Part shown: in pieces, positions 34,822 to 43,042 of the stretch
How the letters are laid out: each line of letters opens with the position of its first letter
How positions within the stretch are numbered: position 1 is the stretch's first letter
NCBI GenBank assembly: GCA_018241265.1
Contig: JAFEEF010000064.1
Coordinates: 82,503-146,502 of the forward strand
From: Pseudomonadota bacterium
Lineage (GTDB): Bacteria; Pseudomonadota; Gammaproteobacteria; Burkholderiales; Burkholderiaceae_C
Direction: 5' to 3'
Length of the DNA: 64,000 nt
Notes under the pieces: model-generated
What the model saw: only the letters and a program-made list of their open reading frames with translations
The model's database searches: none
What the model was told of the DNA's origin: nothing
Position numbers and translations under genes: made by a program

Positions 34822-36128
34822 GGCTGGTCGACGAGCTGGCCGCTCGCATAGCTGATGTAGGCCGACATGTCGAAGTGGCCGTGGCCGCAGAGATTGAACA
34901 GGATCGTCTCGGCCTTGCCTTCGCGCTTGCAGCGCATCGCTTCCTCGATCGCGCCGAGCACCGCGTGGTTGGCCTCGGGCGCCGGCACGATGCCCTCGGC
35001 ACGCGCGAAGCTCACGCCGGCCTGGAAGCACTGGGTCTGGTGGTAGGCCACCGCTTCGATCAGCCCGAGCTCCTTCAGGTGCGACACGAGCGGCGCCATG
35101 CCGTGGTAGCGCAGCCCGCCGGCATGGAAGCCCGGCGGCGTGAAGGTCGAGCCCAAGGTGTGCATCTTCGTGAGCGGCGTCAGGTGCCCGGTGTCGCCGA
35201 AGTCGTAGGCGTACTTGCCGCGCGTGAGCGACGGGCAGGCCGCCGGCTCGACCGCGACGATGCGGCGCTTCTTGCCGCCGCGCAGCTGCTGGCCGATGAA
35301 CGGGAACGCGATGCCGGCGAAGTTCGAGCCGCCGCCGGTGCAGCCGACGATCACGTCCGGATCGTCGCCGGCCATCTCGAGCTGCGCGATCGCCTCCTGG
35401 CCGATGATGGTCTGGTGCATCAGCACGTGATTCAGCACCGAGCCGAGCGCGTACTTGGTGTCGTCGTGCGTCGCCGCGATCTCGACCGCCTCGGAGATCG
35501 CGATGCCGAGCGAGCCGGGATGGTTCGGGTTCTTCTCGAGGATCGCGCGGCCGGAGTTGGTCTCGTTCGACGGCGACGCGATGCAGCGCGCGCCGTAGGT
35601 CTCCATCAGCGCGCGGCGATACGGCTTCTGGTCGTACGACACGCGCACCTGGAACACCGTGACGTCGATGCCGAACAGCGCGCCGGCGAACGCGAGCGAC
35701 GAGCCCCACTGGCCGGCGCCGGTCTCGGTGGTGAGCTTCTTGATGCCGGCCTGGGCGTTGTACCAGGCCTGCGGCACGGCGGTGTTGGGCTTGTGCGAGC
35801 CGGCGGGCGAGACGCCTTCGTACTTGTAGTAGATCTTCGCCGGCGTGCCGAGCAGCTTCTCGAGGCGATGCGCGCGGAACAGCGGCGACGGCCGCCACAG
35901 ACGGAAGACTTCACGTACCGGCTCGGGGATCGGTATCTCGCGTTCGGTGCTGACCTCCTGCAGGATCAGCTCCATCGGGAACAGCGGCGCGAGGTCGTCA
36001 GGGCCGACCGGCTGCAAGGTGCCTGGATGCAGCACCGCAGGCGCCGGCTTCGGCAGGTCGGCCTGGATGTTGTACCAGTGGGTGGGCATCTTGCTCTCGT
36101 CGAGCAGGAACTTGGTGGGCGTGCTCAT
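34764..36128 (-). CDS. TrpB-like pyridoxal-phosphate-dependent enzyme (TrpB2 type)
   Basis: Tryptophan synthase beta homologue of 454 residues. The PLP lysine is in GVSPAGSHKPNTAVPQAW, the phosphate loop in VGCTGGGSNFAGIAFPF, and TETGAGQWGSSLAFA is conserved. The long N-terminal extension (THWYNIQADLPKPAPAVLHP) and ending FNLCGHGHFDMSAY identify the TrpB2 group, which is usually unlinked to trpA and may act without it. No other trp gene is near. ATG at 36128. Confidence 0.9.
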   Translation of the reverse strand: MSTPTKFLLDESKMPTHWYNIQADLPKPAPAVLHPGTLQPVGPDDLAPLFPMELILQEVSTEREIPIPEPVREVFRLWRPSPLFRAHRLEKLLGTPAKIYYKYEGVSPAGSHKPNTAVPQAWYNAQAGIKKLTTETGAGQWGSSLAFAGALFGIDVTVFQVRVSYDQKPYRRALMETYGARCIASPSNETNSGRAILEKNPNHPGSLGIAISEAVEIAATHDDTKYALGSVLNHVLMHQTIIGQEAIAQLEMAGDDPDVIVGCTGGGSNFAGIAFPFIGQQLRGGKKRRIVAVEPAACPSLTRGKYAYDFGDTGHLTPLTKMHTLGSTFTPPGFHAGGLRYHGMAPLVSHLKELGLIEAVAYHQTQCFQAGVSFARAEGIVPAPEANHAVLGAIEEAMRCKREGKAETILFNLCGHGHFDMSAYISYASGQLVDQPYDESELAMALAGLPSVPA

Positions 36129-36281
36129 GGCGATGTCTCCTCGTTAGGCCGCGGCTATGCTACGCCGGAGCGGCTCGATGGCGGGCGAGCGGCGTCGTGT
36201 CCGCGCTGGAGGCGTGGATGCGTCCGAACAGATGAAGGACGTGCTGCGCGGTGCAGCGCCCCTCTCGAAGGACACCCCACC

Positions 36282-36470
36282 ATGAAGCCCAGCAACACGA
36301 TCCGCCTGATCTGCCTGCTTGCCGCCGTCGTGATGGCCGGCCTGGTGGTCGGCAGCCAATTCGGCATGGCCAACCACTACGCCTTGCAGGGCGACGAGAC
36401 GCCGACGCTGTCCCATCCGCTGGCCATCGCGCAGTCCGCCAGCGCAGTGCCACGCAGAGCCGCGATCTGA
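36282..36470 (+). CDS. Small exported or membrane protein, unknown
   Basis: A 62-residue frame with an AAGGA site eight bases before the ATG. The N-terminus has a basic start and one hydrophobic segment (LICLLAAVVMAGLVVGSQFG), which could be a signal peptide or single membrane helix, followed by a short polar tail. No family is recognised. Divergent from the TrpB-like gene. Reality as a gene is moderately supported only by the ribosome site and signal-like start. Confidence 0.45.
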   Translation: MKPSNTIRLICLLAAVVMAGLVVGSQFGMANHYALQGDETPTLSHPLAIAQSASAVPRRAAI

Positions 36471-36520
36471 TCGACTCGCCGATCGAGCCGGATGACGCTG
36501 CGCTGCGATGGCCCTAACAT

Positions 36521-36543
36521 CCTCCCTGCCGAGTGCAGGGAGG
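36521..36543. repeat. Perfect 9-bp hairpin upstream of the decayed kinase locus
   Basis: CCTCCCTGC (36521-36529) and GCAGGGAGG (36535-36543) are separated by five bases. It follows a TAACAT -10-like hexamer (36515-36520) and precedes an ATG at 36548, so it may have been a leader element of the signalling locus that is now degenerate. Confidence 0.45.
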
Positions 36544-36547
36544 CGAG

Positions 36548-36675
36548 ATGGGCGCCCTGAGTGAGTTGCTGCGTCGAGTCCGCTCTGATGGCGCCGGCGC
36601 CCGGGACGTGCTGCTCGGGTTCGGCGCGACACGATCAAGGCGCCGCTGTCGCTCCGGGAGATGCAGTGCGACTGA
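36548..36675 (+). pseudogene. Possible sigma-factor (ECF type) remnant
   Basis: An ATG at 36548 opens MGALSELLRRVRSDGAGARD, resembling the first helix of the ECF sigma factors that commonly sit directly upstream of kinase-TPR genes. Sense is lost after about 26 residues; in another frame RRDTIKAPLSLREMQCD ends at the TGA at 36673-36675, weakly like the end of such a protein. It could instead be a chance frame. The suggestion rests mainly on position before the kinase remnant. Confidence 0.25.
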
Positions 36676-36690
36676 CCAGAGATTGATGTC

Positions 36691-38003
36691 ATGGTCGTGG
36701 ATCCTGCGGATCTGAGCGCACTGAGCGTGCTATTGGACGAGGCACTCGAGCTCGAGCCCGGGCAACGCGAGCAGTGGTTGCGAGGCCTGCCCGTAGAGCA
36801 GCAGCACCTTGTCGGGGCGCTGCGCGAGATGCTGACCCAGGCCGACGCGACCGAAGCGCTGCTGGCCACGCTCCCCAAGCTTGGGCCGCAGGAGGCCGGA
36901 GCACACGCGGGAGAGCGCGTGGGAGCCTATCGGCTGATCCGGCAGATCGGGCATGGCGGCATGGGCAGCGTCTGGCTGGCCGAGCGGGCCGACGGGAGCT
37001 TCGAGCGGCGCATCGCGCTCAAGCTGCCAAGACTCACGTGGATGGAAGGGCTGGCGGCGCGCATGGCGCGCGAGCGGCGCATAGGCGCGCTGCTGGAGCA
37101 CCCGCACATCGCGCGCATGTACGACGCGGGCATCGACGAGCAGGGGCGGCCTTACATCGCGATGGAGTACATCGAGGGTCAGCCGATCGACGTGCATTGC
37201 CATGAGCGCAGCCTGTCGATCCGCGAGAGGCTGGAGCTGTACCTGCAGGTGATCCGGGCAGTGGCGTATGCGCACGGGCGGCTGGTGATCCACAGAGACC
37301 TCAAGCCCTGTTCCTGCGTGAGAGGCTCAAGACGACGGAATTGCTCGGCGCTGCCAAGCATCCGAACGCCGCATACGACTATGTTTTGATCGCTTTGAAT
37401 CTTGGCATGAGCGGTCAATTCGATGCGGCGATGCAGGTGCTCGGATCCGCTCCGTCGTTCGATGTGGCAAGGGATGCGCGAGGCGCGCCGAGCTCGGATG
37501 GACTGCTTGTGCGGAGGGGGTTGACTCGGATTTTTCTCGAGCGCGGCGACGCTGCCGGCGCTTTCGCAATGCTGCCACCCATTCAAGCCGATCCGGATAC
37601 TAAATTTCCGTTCGACGAGTATTTGCTTCGCGGCGAGGTCCTGTGCGCCGTTGGACGGCGGACAGAGGGTTTGTCATCCTTGACCAAATCACTCGAACAA
37701 CACGCTGGCACCGACTATGAAAACTCGCCGGACTTGGCGCGCGCGCGAGCGGTGACGGGTCTGTGCGCCTACTCGAATGGGCAGCGCGAGTGGGCCGCCA
37801 AACTCGCAGCGCTGTCGAGCGCCGCGCTCGCTGCGCAACCTGGCGTCAGTCGGTACTACCAGCTCCCGCTTGTTCAACTGGAGGCTCAATTGCAGCAGAG
37901 CCGAGATCGCCGAGATGTCCGCATCGACCGAGCGCGCCGTGCGACGCGACGGGGCCAAGGCGCTGCCGCTCGGGGCGACGCGGCGCAGCTGGAAAGCGGT
38001 TGA
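36691..38003 (+). pseudogene. Collapsed Ser/Thr kinase-TPR gene
   Basis: The first frame (36691-37389) encodes an acidic N-terminal segment and a Hanks kinase with IGHGGMGSVWLAERADGS, the lysine in IALKLP, AMEYIEGQPIDVHCHERSLS and LVIHRDLKP. Immediately after HRDLKP the frame turns to unrelated sequence. In another frame from about 37310 the text resumes as FLRERLKTTELLGAAKHPNA and continues through ALNLGMSGQFDAAMQVLGSA, typical of the C-terminal TPR part of such proteins. The rest of the kinase lobe and the middle are missing. An internal deletion plus frameshift has therefore inactivated it; the DFG motif is gone. Confidence 0.75.
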
Positions 38004-38240
38004 CGCCCTGGCGGTGGGGCCTGCGGAGCCGGGTGCGTTGGGTGCGCTGCCGTACGAGTCAGCCTAGATCCGGCAGTGTTCGTCCGCGCTGCGCGAATGC
38101 GAGGCCGGGCATGGTATGTCCGGAACGAGCGCGCATATACGTCCGCCGGATTGCCGGGCTGCTGCTGACCGGAACCTGCATGCGGTGAGGTACCTGTACC
38201 GGCCATCGGTGCCGTACGCCTCCAGTCTGTGGAGCTCGAA

Positions 38241-39029
38241 ATGTTCGTAGCGGCCGATCCGATGCCAACCAAACCGCCGTCTGAACGCTTGGGTCGACGC
38301 CGACACCTCACCGTTCTGTTTTCCGACCTTTCAGGGTCGTCCGAATATGCCGAACGACTGGAGGCAGAGGAGTACGCCAGACTTCTGGAACGTTTTCGCG
38401 AACTCGCCCGCGGCATCGTGAGCCGTTGCGGCGGCACGATCGCGCGCCTCCAGGGGGATGGGCTGCTGGCGCTGTTCAGCCAGGGATCCACGCACGGGGA
38501 CGACGGCGTGTGTGCTGTCGAAGCGGCGCTCGAACTCCACGGGGCCACGGCCAATCTGCCTGTCGGCGAGAGGGTCGGGGTGATCCGCATGCATTCCGGG
38601 GTGCACTCCGGACCGGTGCTGGTGTTCGAAGGTGACATCGAACGCGGTCGCTTGGATGTGGTCGGCGAAGTGCCGAACACCGCGGCTCGTCTCTGCGGCA
38701 TGGCGGCCGCGGGCGAGATCCTCGCGAGCGACGAGTCGTTGGGACCGCTCGCCAGCCTCTTTTGTCAGACCGATCGGCGGACGCTGGCGATCCGCGGCCG
38801 CTCGGCGGCTCTGTCCGTCGTGCGGATCGAGCACGGCAAGTCGATCGAACGCCGATATGACCCCGCAACGCCTCGGCGGCTCGTTCGCCCATTCGAGCCC
38901 GAGGACCTTCTCGGCGTGCATGATGAAACGGGTGGGTTGAAGCCCGCCGCGCACAACACCGCATGCAGCGCGTCCCCCGTGCTGCCCGCGAGCCGGCAGC
39001 GGTCCACGCGATGGTCGCTCTTGGCGTGA
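38241..39029 (+). CDS. Class III adenylate/guanylate cyclase domain protein
   Basis: Predicted cyclic-nucleotide synthase of 262 residues. Residues about 20-195 form a class III catalytic domain: LTVLFSDLSGSSEYAERL with the first metal Asp, ARLQGDGLLALF with the second, and VGEVPNTAARLCGMA with the Asn and Arg of the transition-state site. ATG 38241 follows GGAG. The sequence closely resembles the N-terminal domain of large cyclase-AAA ATPase-TPR regulators, but the ATPase part does not follow; the last 40 residues are low-similarity. It may be a truncated form that still keeps all catalytic residues. Neighbours are decayed signalling genes. Confidence 0.72.
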   Translation: MFVAADPMPTKPPSERLGRRRHLTVLFSDLSGSSEYAERLEAEEYARLLERFRELARGIVSRCGGTIARLQGDGLLALFSQGSTHGDDGVCAVEAALELHGATANLPVGERVGVIRMHSGVHSGPVLVFEGDIERGRLDVVGEVPNTAARLCGMAAAGEILASDESLGPLASLFCQTDRRTLAIRGRSAALSVVRIEHGKSIERRYDPATPRRLVRPFEPEDLLGVHDETGGLKPAAHNTACSASPVLPASRQRSTRWSLLA

Positions 39030-39183
39030 CCGATCGCCGGCTCGATGGCCTGGCGACGTTTGAGCCGGCGGCGCTGCTGCTTTTTCGTATGGCGTTGCTC
39101 GAGGCATCGCGGAGCCGGTACGCTACAGCCCCATCGCATACGCGCCGCATGCGCGCATCGAACGACAACGCCTACCCACCGCC

Positions 39184-40926
39184 ATGGCCCACTCCGACGA
39201 TCCGTCAGAGCCGATCGGCTTCCACCGCGGCCTCACCAGCTACGGCGACGCCGGCTTCTCGCTGTTCCTGCGCAAGGCCTTCATCAAGGGCGCGGGCTAC
39301 TCCGATGCGGCGCTCGACCGCCCGGTCGTCGGCATCGCCGATACCGGCAGCGCCTACAACCCTTGCCACGGCAATGCGCCCGCGCTGATCGAGGCGGTGC
39401 GGCGCGGCGTGCTGATGGCGGGCGGCCTGCCGATGACGTTTCCGACGGTCTCGCTGCACGAGAGCTTTGCGCAGCCGACCAGCATGTTCCTGCGCAACCT
39501 GATGGCGATCGACACCGAGGAGATGATCCGTGCCCAGCCGATGGATGCGGTGGTGCTGATCGGCGGTTGCGACAAGACGGTGCCGGCACAGCTCATGGGC
39601 GCCGCATCGGCCGGCGTGCCGGCGATCCAGCTCGTCACCGGTTCGATGCTGACCGGCGGCCATCGCGGCGAGCGCGTCGGTGCCTGCACCGATTGCCGAC
39701 GCTACTGGGCGCGCTTTCGCGCCGAGGAGATCGACGGCGCCGAGATCGCCGCGGTCAACGACCAGCTCGTCGCGAGCGTCGGTACCTGCTCGGTGATGGG
39801 CACCGCGAGCACGATGGCCTGCCTCGCCGAGGCGCTCGGCATCAGCGTGCCGGGCAGCGCATCGCCGCCGGCCACCACGGCCGATCGCATGCGCGTCGCC
39901 GAGCGCACCGGCGCCCTGGCGGTACGCATCGCGCGCGATCGGCTGACGCCGGATCGCGTGCTGACCGCCGACGCGTTCGAGAACGCGATGCGCGTGCTGC
40001 TCGCGATCGGCGGCTCGACCAACGGCATCGTGCATCTGGCCGCGATCGCCGGGCGGCTCGGGTTCGCGATCGACTTCGATGCGCTCGACCGCATGGCGCG
40101 CGAGACGCCCGTGCTCGTCGACCTGAAGCCTTCGGGCCGGCACTACATGGAGGACTTCCATCACGCCGGCGGCATGGCGACCTTGCTGCGCGAGCTGAAG
40201 CCGCTGCTGCGCCTCGATGCGCTGACGATCACCGGCCGCACGCTCGGCGAGGAGGTCGAGGCCGCCGGCCCGCCGTTCGCGCAGGATGTCGTGCGGCCGC
40301 TCGATCGGCCCATCCATCCGCAAGGCGGCCTCGCGGTGCTGCGCGGCAACCTCGCGCCGGAGGGCGCGATCATCAAGGTCTCGGCCGCCGATGCGCGGCT
40401 GATGGAGCACGAGGGCAGGGCGGTCGTGTTCGAGAACGCGGAGGACCTCGCTCGACGCATCGACGACCCGGCGCTCGACGTGACCGCCGACGACATCCTG
40501 GTGCTGAAGAACATCGGCCCGAAGGGAGCGCCCGGCATGCCCGAAGCGGGCTACCTGCCGATCCCGGCCAAGCTGGCGCGCGCGGGCGTGAAGGACATGG
40601 TCCGCATCTCCGACGGCCGCATGAGCGGCACCGCGTTCGGCACGATCGTGCTGCACGTGCTGCCCGAGGCCGCGATCGGCGGTCCGCTGGCCTGGGTGCA
40701 GAGCGGCGACCGCATCCGGCTGTCGGTGGCGCGGCGCGAGCTCAGCCTGCTCGTCGACGACACCGAACTCGAACGCCGCAAGGCCGAGCGGCCGGTCGCG
40801 ACGCCCGGCGCGGCGCGCGGCTACCGCAAGCTCTACCTCGACAGCGTGCTGCAGGCCGACCGCGGCGCGGACTTCGACTTCCTCGTGCCGCCGGGCGTGC
40901 CGGCGAAGATTCCTACAGCGCGTTGA
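39184..40926 (+). CDS. IlvD/Edd family dehydratase
   Basis: Iron-sulfur dehydratase of 580 residues acting on dihydroxy acids or aldonic acids. Conserved parts are GIADTGSAYNPCHGNAPALI, VLIGGCDKTVPAQLMGA with a cluster cysteine, GACTDCRRYW, GTCSVMGTASTMACL, LAIGGSTNGIVHLAA and VRISDGRMSGTAFGTIVLHV. The spacing and the MLTGGHRGERVGACTD segment resemble the sugar-acid dehydratase branch (arabonate/xylonate type) more than biosynthetic IlvD; this is a judgement by eye. It overlaps the end of the convergent NAD(P)-binding gene by 14 bases. Confidence 0.85.
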   Translation: MAHSDDPSEPIGFHRGLTSYGDAGFSLFLRKAFIKGAGYSDAALDRPVVGIADTGSAYNPCHGNAPALIEAVRRGVLMAGGLPMTFPTVSLHESFAQPTSMFLRNLMAIDTEEMIRAQPMDAVVLIGGCDKTVPAQLMGAASAGVPAIQLVTGSMLTGGHRGERVGACTDCRRYWARFRAEEIDGAEIAAVNDQLVASVGTCSVMGTASTMACLAEALGISVPGSASPPATTADRMRVAERTGALAVRIARDRLTPDRVLTADAFENAMRVLLAIGGSTNGIVHLAAIAGRLGFAIDFDALDRMARETPVLVDLKPSGRHYMEDFHHAGGMATLLRELKPLLRLDALTITGRTLGEEVEAAGPPFAQDVVRPLDRPIHPQGGLAVLRGNLAPEGAIIKVSAADARLMEHEGRAVVFENAEDLARRIDDPALDVTADDILVLKNIGPKGAPGMPEAGYLPIPAKLARAGVKDMVRISDGRMSGTAFGTIVLHVLPEAAIGGPLAWVQSGDRIRLSVARRELSLLVDDTELERRKAERPVATPGAARGYRKLYLDSVLQADRGADFDFLVPPGVPAKIPTAR

Positions 40927-41569
40927 TGTCGCGCATCTCGAGGATGCGCTTGTCCGATCCGCGCCGCGCGAGCTGCAGCATCGCGCGGCCGACCTGGCGC
41001 GTCGTCGTGATGTGGTTCGGCGCGAGCGCGCCGACCAGCGGCAGGAACGGCCGGGTGAGCATGTAGGCGGTGCGGTAGAGCGGCGTCTTCGACACGATGC
41101 CGTCGAGCGGGCGGATCAGACCCGGACGCAGCATGTAGGCCTTCAGCGGCAGTTGCAGCAGCGCGTTCTCGGTGCGGCCCTTGACGCGTGCCCACATCGT
41201 CTTGCCGCGCTCGCTGCTGTCGGTGCCGGCGCCGGATACGTAGACGAAGGTCATGTCCGGCCGGACGCGCGCCAGCGTTTCGGCCACGGCGAGCGTCAGG
41301 TCGTAGGTGACGCGCATGTACGCCGCCTCGTTCAGGCCGCTCGCCGAGACGCCGATGCAGAAGAAGCAGGCGTCGATGCCGCGCAGCTCGAACTGCACGT
41401 CGTCGAGGCAGGCGAGGTCGCGCACGACGAGCTCGTAGAGCTTGGGATGGCGCAGCCGGCTCGGCTGGCGCACCAGCGAGACGACGGTGTGCACGTCGTG
41501 GGCATCGAGACACTCGCGCAGCACACCCTGGCCCACCATACCGGAGGCGCCCAGCAACAGGACATTCAT
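40913..41569 (-). CDS. NAD(P)-binding Rossmann-fold protein
   Basis: A 218-residue atypical short-chain dehydrogenase-like protein. The dinucleotide motif is LLLGASGMVGQGVLREC, followed by CFFCIGVSASGLNEAAYMRV and FVYVSGAGTDSSERGKTMWA with a Ser near a modified active site, then YMLRPGLIRPLDG. This pattern fits the NmrA/YwnB-like epimerase group often encoded singly. Function unknown. It lies upstream of nothing obviously related; serB is 58 bases away on the same strand. Confidence 0.82.
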   Translation of the reverse strand: MNVLLLGASGMVGQGVLRECLDAHDVHTVVSLVRQPSRLRHPKLYELVVRDLACLDDVQFELRGIDACFFCIGVSASGLNEAAYMRVTYDLTLAVAETLARVRPDMTFVYVSGAGTDSSERGKTMWARVKGRTENALLQLPLKAYMLRPGLIRPLDGIVSKTPLYRTAYMLTRPFLPLVGALAPNHITTTRQVGRAMLQLARRGSDKRILEMRDINAL

Positions 41570-41627
41570 CGATGGTCCACGGATTCCAAGTCTCGTCCCT
41601 CGGCCTGCGCGGCGAGGGCGCGCCGCC

Positions 41628-42338
41628 TCAAGTCGTCAACAGCTCCAGCGCGCGATCCATGCCCCCCGACATGATGGACATCATGGCCTGCTCGCGTACC
41701 GCGGGCTTGGGGTGGTAGGCAATCGACAGGCCCGCCACCCCCATCATCGGCAGGTCGTTGGCGCCGTCGCCGACCGCGATCGCCCGGTCGGGCGCGATGC
41801 CCATCAGCTCACAGACCTCGAGCAGCACGCGGCGCTTTTCTGCGCCATCGACGATCTCTCCCCAAGGCCGCAGGACCAGCCGGCCGGTGAGCGCGCCGGC
41901 TTCGATCTCGAGCATGTTCGCGCGCGCGAAGTCGAGACTAAGGCGTGCGCGTATGCGCTCGCTGAAGAAAGTGAAACCACCTGAAACCAGCAGCGTTTTC
42001 AGGCCGGCCGCCTGGCAGGCCCGCACGAAGCGCTCGACGCCGGGATTGAGCTGCAGGTGATGCGAGTAGACCGCTTCGAGCGCTTCGACCGGCACGCCCT
42101 TCAGCAGCGCGAGGCGCCGGCGCAGGCTCTCCTGGTAGTCGGCGATCTCGCCGCGCATCGCCGCCTCGGTGATCGCCGCGACCTCGGCCTTGCGGCCCGC
42201 CGCATCGGCGATCTCGTCGACGCACTCGATGTTGATCAGCGTCGAGTCCATGTCGAACGCGACGAGCTTGAAGTCGGCGAGCGCCAGCGGCGGCGTGAAG
42301 CCGCGGATGTAGAGGCCCGGAGCGTGTTCGAGGCTCAC
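41628..42338 (-). CDS. serB: Phosphoserine phosphatase
   Basis: HAD-superfamily enzyme that makes L-serine from O-phosphoserine. Catalytic motif I is AFDMDSTLINIECVDEIAD (Asp29 nucleophile, Asp31), motif II is LLVSGGFTFFSERI, and motif IV is AIAVGDGANDLPMMGVAG. Length 236 fits the form without the ACT domain. The start is a GTG at 42338 whose bases overlap the vapC stop (GTGA), so serB is now coupled to an inserted toxin-antitoxin module. Usual neighbour of mfd in Burkholderiales. Confidence 0.95.
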   Translation of the reverse strand: MSLEHAPGLYIRGFTPPLALADFKLVAFDMDSTLINIECVDEIADAAGRKAEVAAITEAAMRGEIADYQESLRRRLALLKGVPVEALEAVYSHHLQLNPGVERFVRACQAAGLKTLLVSGGFTFFSERIRARLSLDFARANMLEIEAGALTGRLVLRPWGEIVDGAEKRRVLLEVCELMGIAPDRAIAVGDGANDLPMMGVAGLSIAYHPKPAVREQAMMSIMSGGMDRALELLTT

Positions 42339-42745
42339 TGCGCGGCCTCGAGGGCTTCGGCCAGCGAGCAGGTGAGGTCGGGTGCCTTGCGCCGCAATGC
42401 GGCGTCTTCGGTGACGAGGCGTTGACCCAGCCCGTGCGCGACAGCCAGATACCGGGCATCGTAGGCGGACGACACGTAGCGCTGCGCGAAGGTCAGCGCC
42501 GCAGCGTGCTCGATCGGATGCAGGCGGCCTTCCATCGTGGCAGCGCCATGACTCAGCGCGATCTGGGCAGCTTCGAGCGTCAGGCGTCCTGCGCGAACCT
42601 GGGTTGCTAGAACGTTGCTCAACTCGACAAGGACGAAGGGCTCGCTGTGCCAGTCCGGATCGGCGGTCAGCAGTGATCGTGCTGCGGGACTGAAGGGGCC
42701 GTCGATCAGCAGACTGGCGAGGACGTTCGTATCGACGACGAACAC
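42335..42745 (-). CDS. vapC: VapC-type PIN-domain toxin
   Basis: Probable Mg-dependent endoribonuclease toxin of 136 residues. The four acidic PIN positions are visible: MFVVDTNVLASLL (Asp5), EPFVLVELSNVLATQ, SSAYDARYLAVAHG and LVTEDAALRRK. It begins three bases after the antitoxin gene and its stop overlaps the serB start. Toxin RNA target unknown. Confidence 0.88.
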   Translation of the reverse strand: MFVVDTNVLASLLIDGPFSPAARSLLTADPDWHSEPFVLVELSNVLATQVRAGRLTLEAAQIALSHGAATMEGRLHPIEHAAALTFAQRYVSSAYDARYLAVAHGLGQRLVTEDAALRRKAPDLTCSLAEALEAAQ

Positions 42746-42748
42746 GTG

Positions 42749-42979
42749 CTACTCGCGGCCTTCGTTGATGGCTGCTTCGATCTGTTCGATCGTCAACGGG
42801 CCACCTTTCAGCTTGATCGGCGGCGGGAGCTTGATGGGCTTGCGCTGCGGCTGACCCGAAACGCCCTGTTCGAGCAGAACGATGACTTCCTTGGTCACCG
42901 AACGATGGTTCTGCTGTGCTCGTTCGCGCAGCCGCTCATGCAGCGATTCGGGCACGTTCTTGACGACCAGTGTGGACAT
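42749..42979 (-). CDS. FitA-like ribbon-helix-helix antitoxin
   Basis: A 76-residue protein with an N-terminal Arc/FitA-type DNA-binding fold (LVVKNVPESLHERLRERAQQ, then NHRSVTKEVIVLLEQ) and a C-terminal tail (LTIEQIEAAINEGRE) suited to binding the PIN toxin. Partner of the vapC gene that follows. The 63-base gap to mfd upstream on the same strand probably holds its autoregulated promoter; no clear operator was recognised. Confidence 0.85.
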   Translation of the reverse strand: MSTLVVKNVPESLHERLRERAQQNHRSVTKEVIVLLEQGVSGQPQRKPIKLPPPIKLKGGPLTIEQIEAAINEGRE

Positions 42980-43042
42980 GGGCGACTCGCGGGAAGCGAA
43001 AGGGAAGCACTATGGTAGTCGATTGCCACGTTCGCGATGTCG

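Noticed and set aside
38963-39388. A 141-residue frame between the cyclase and dehydratase genes
   Set aside because: It overlaps the conserved start of the IlvD/Edd protein in another frame and shows no family similarity.
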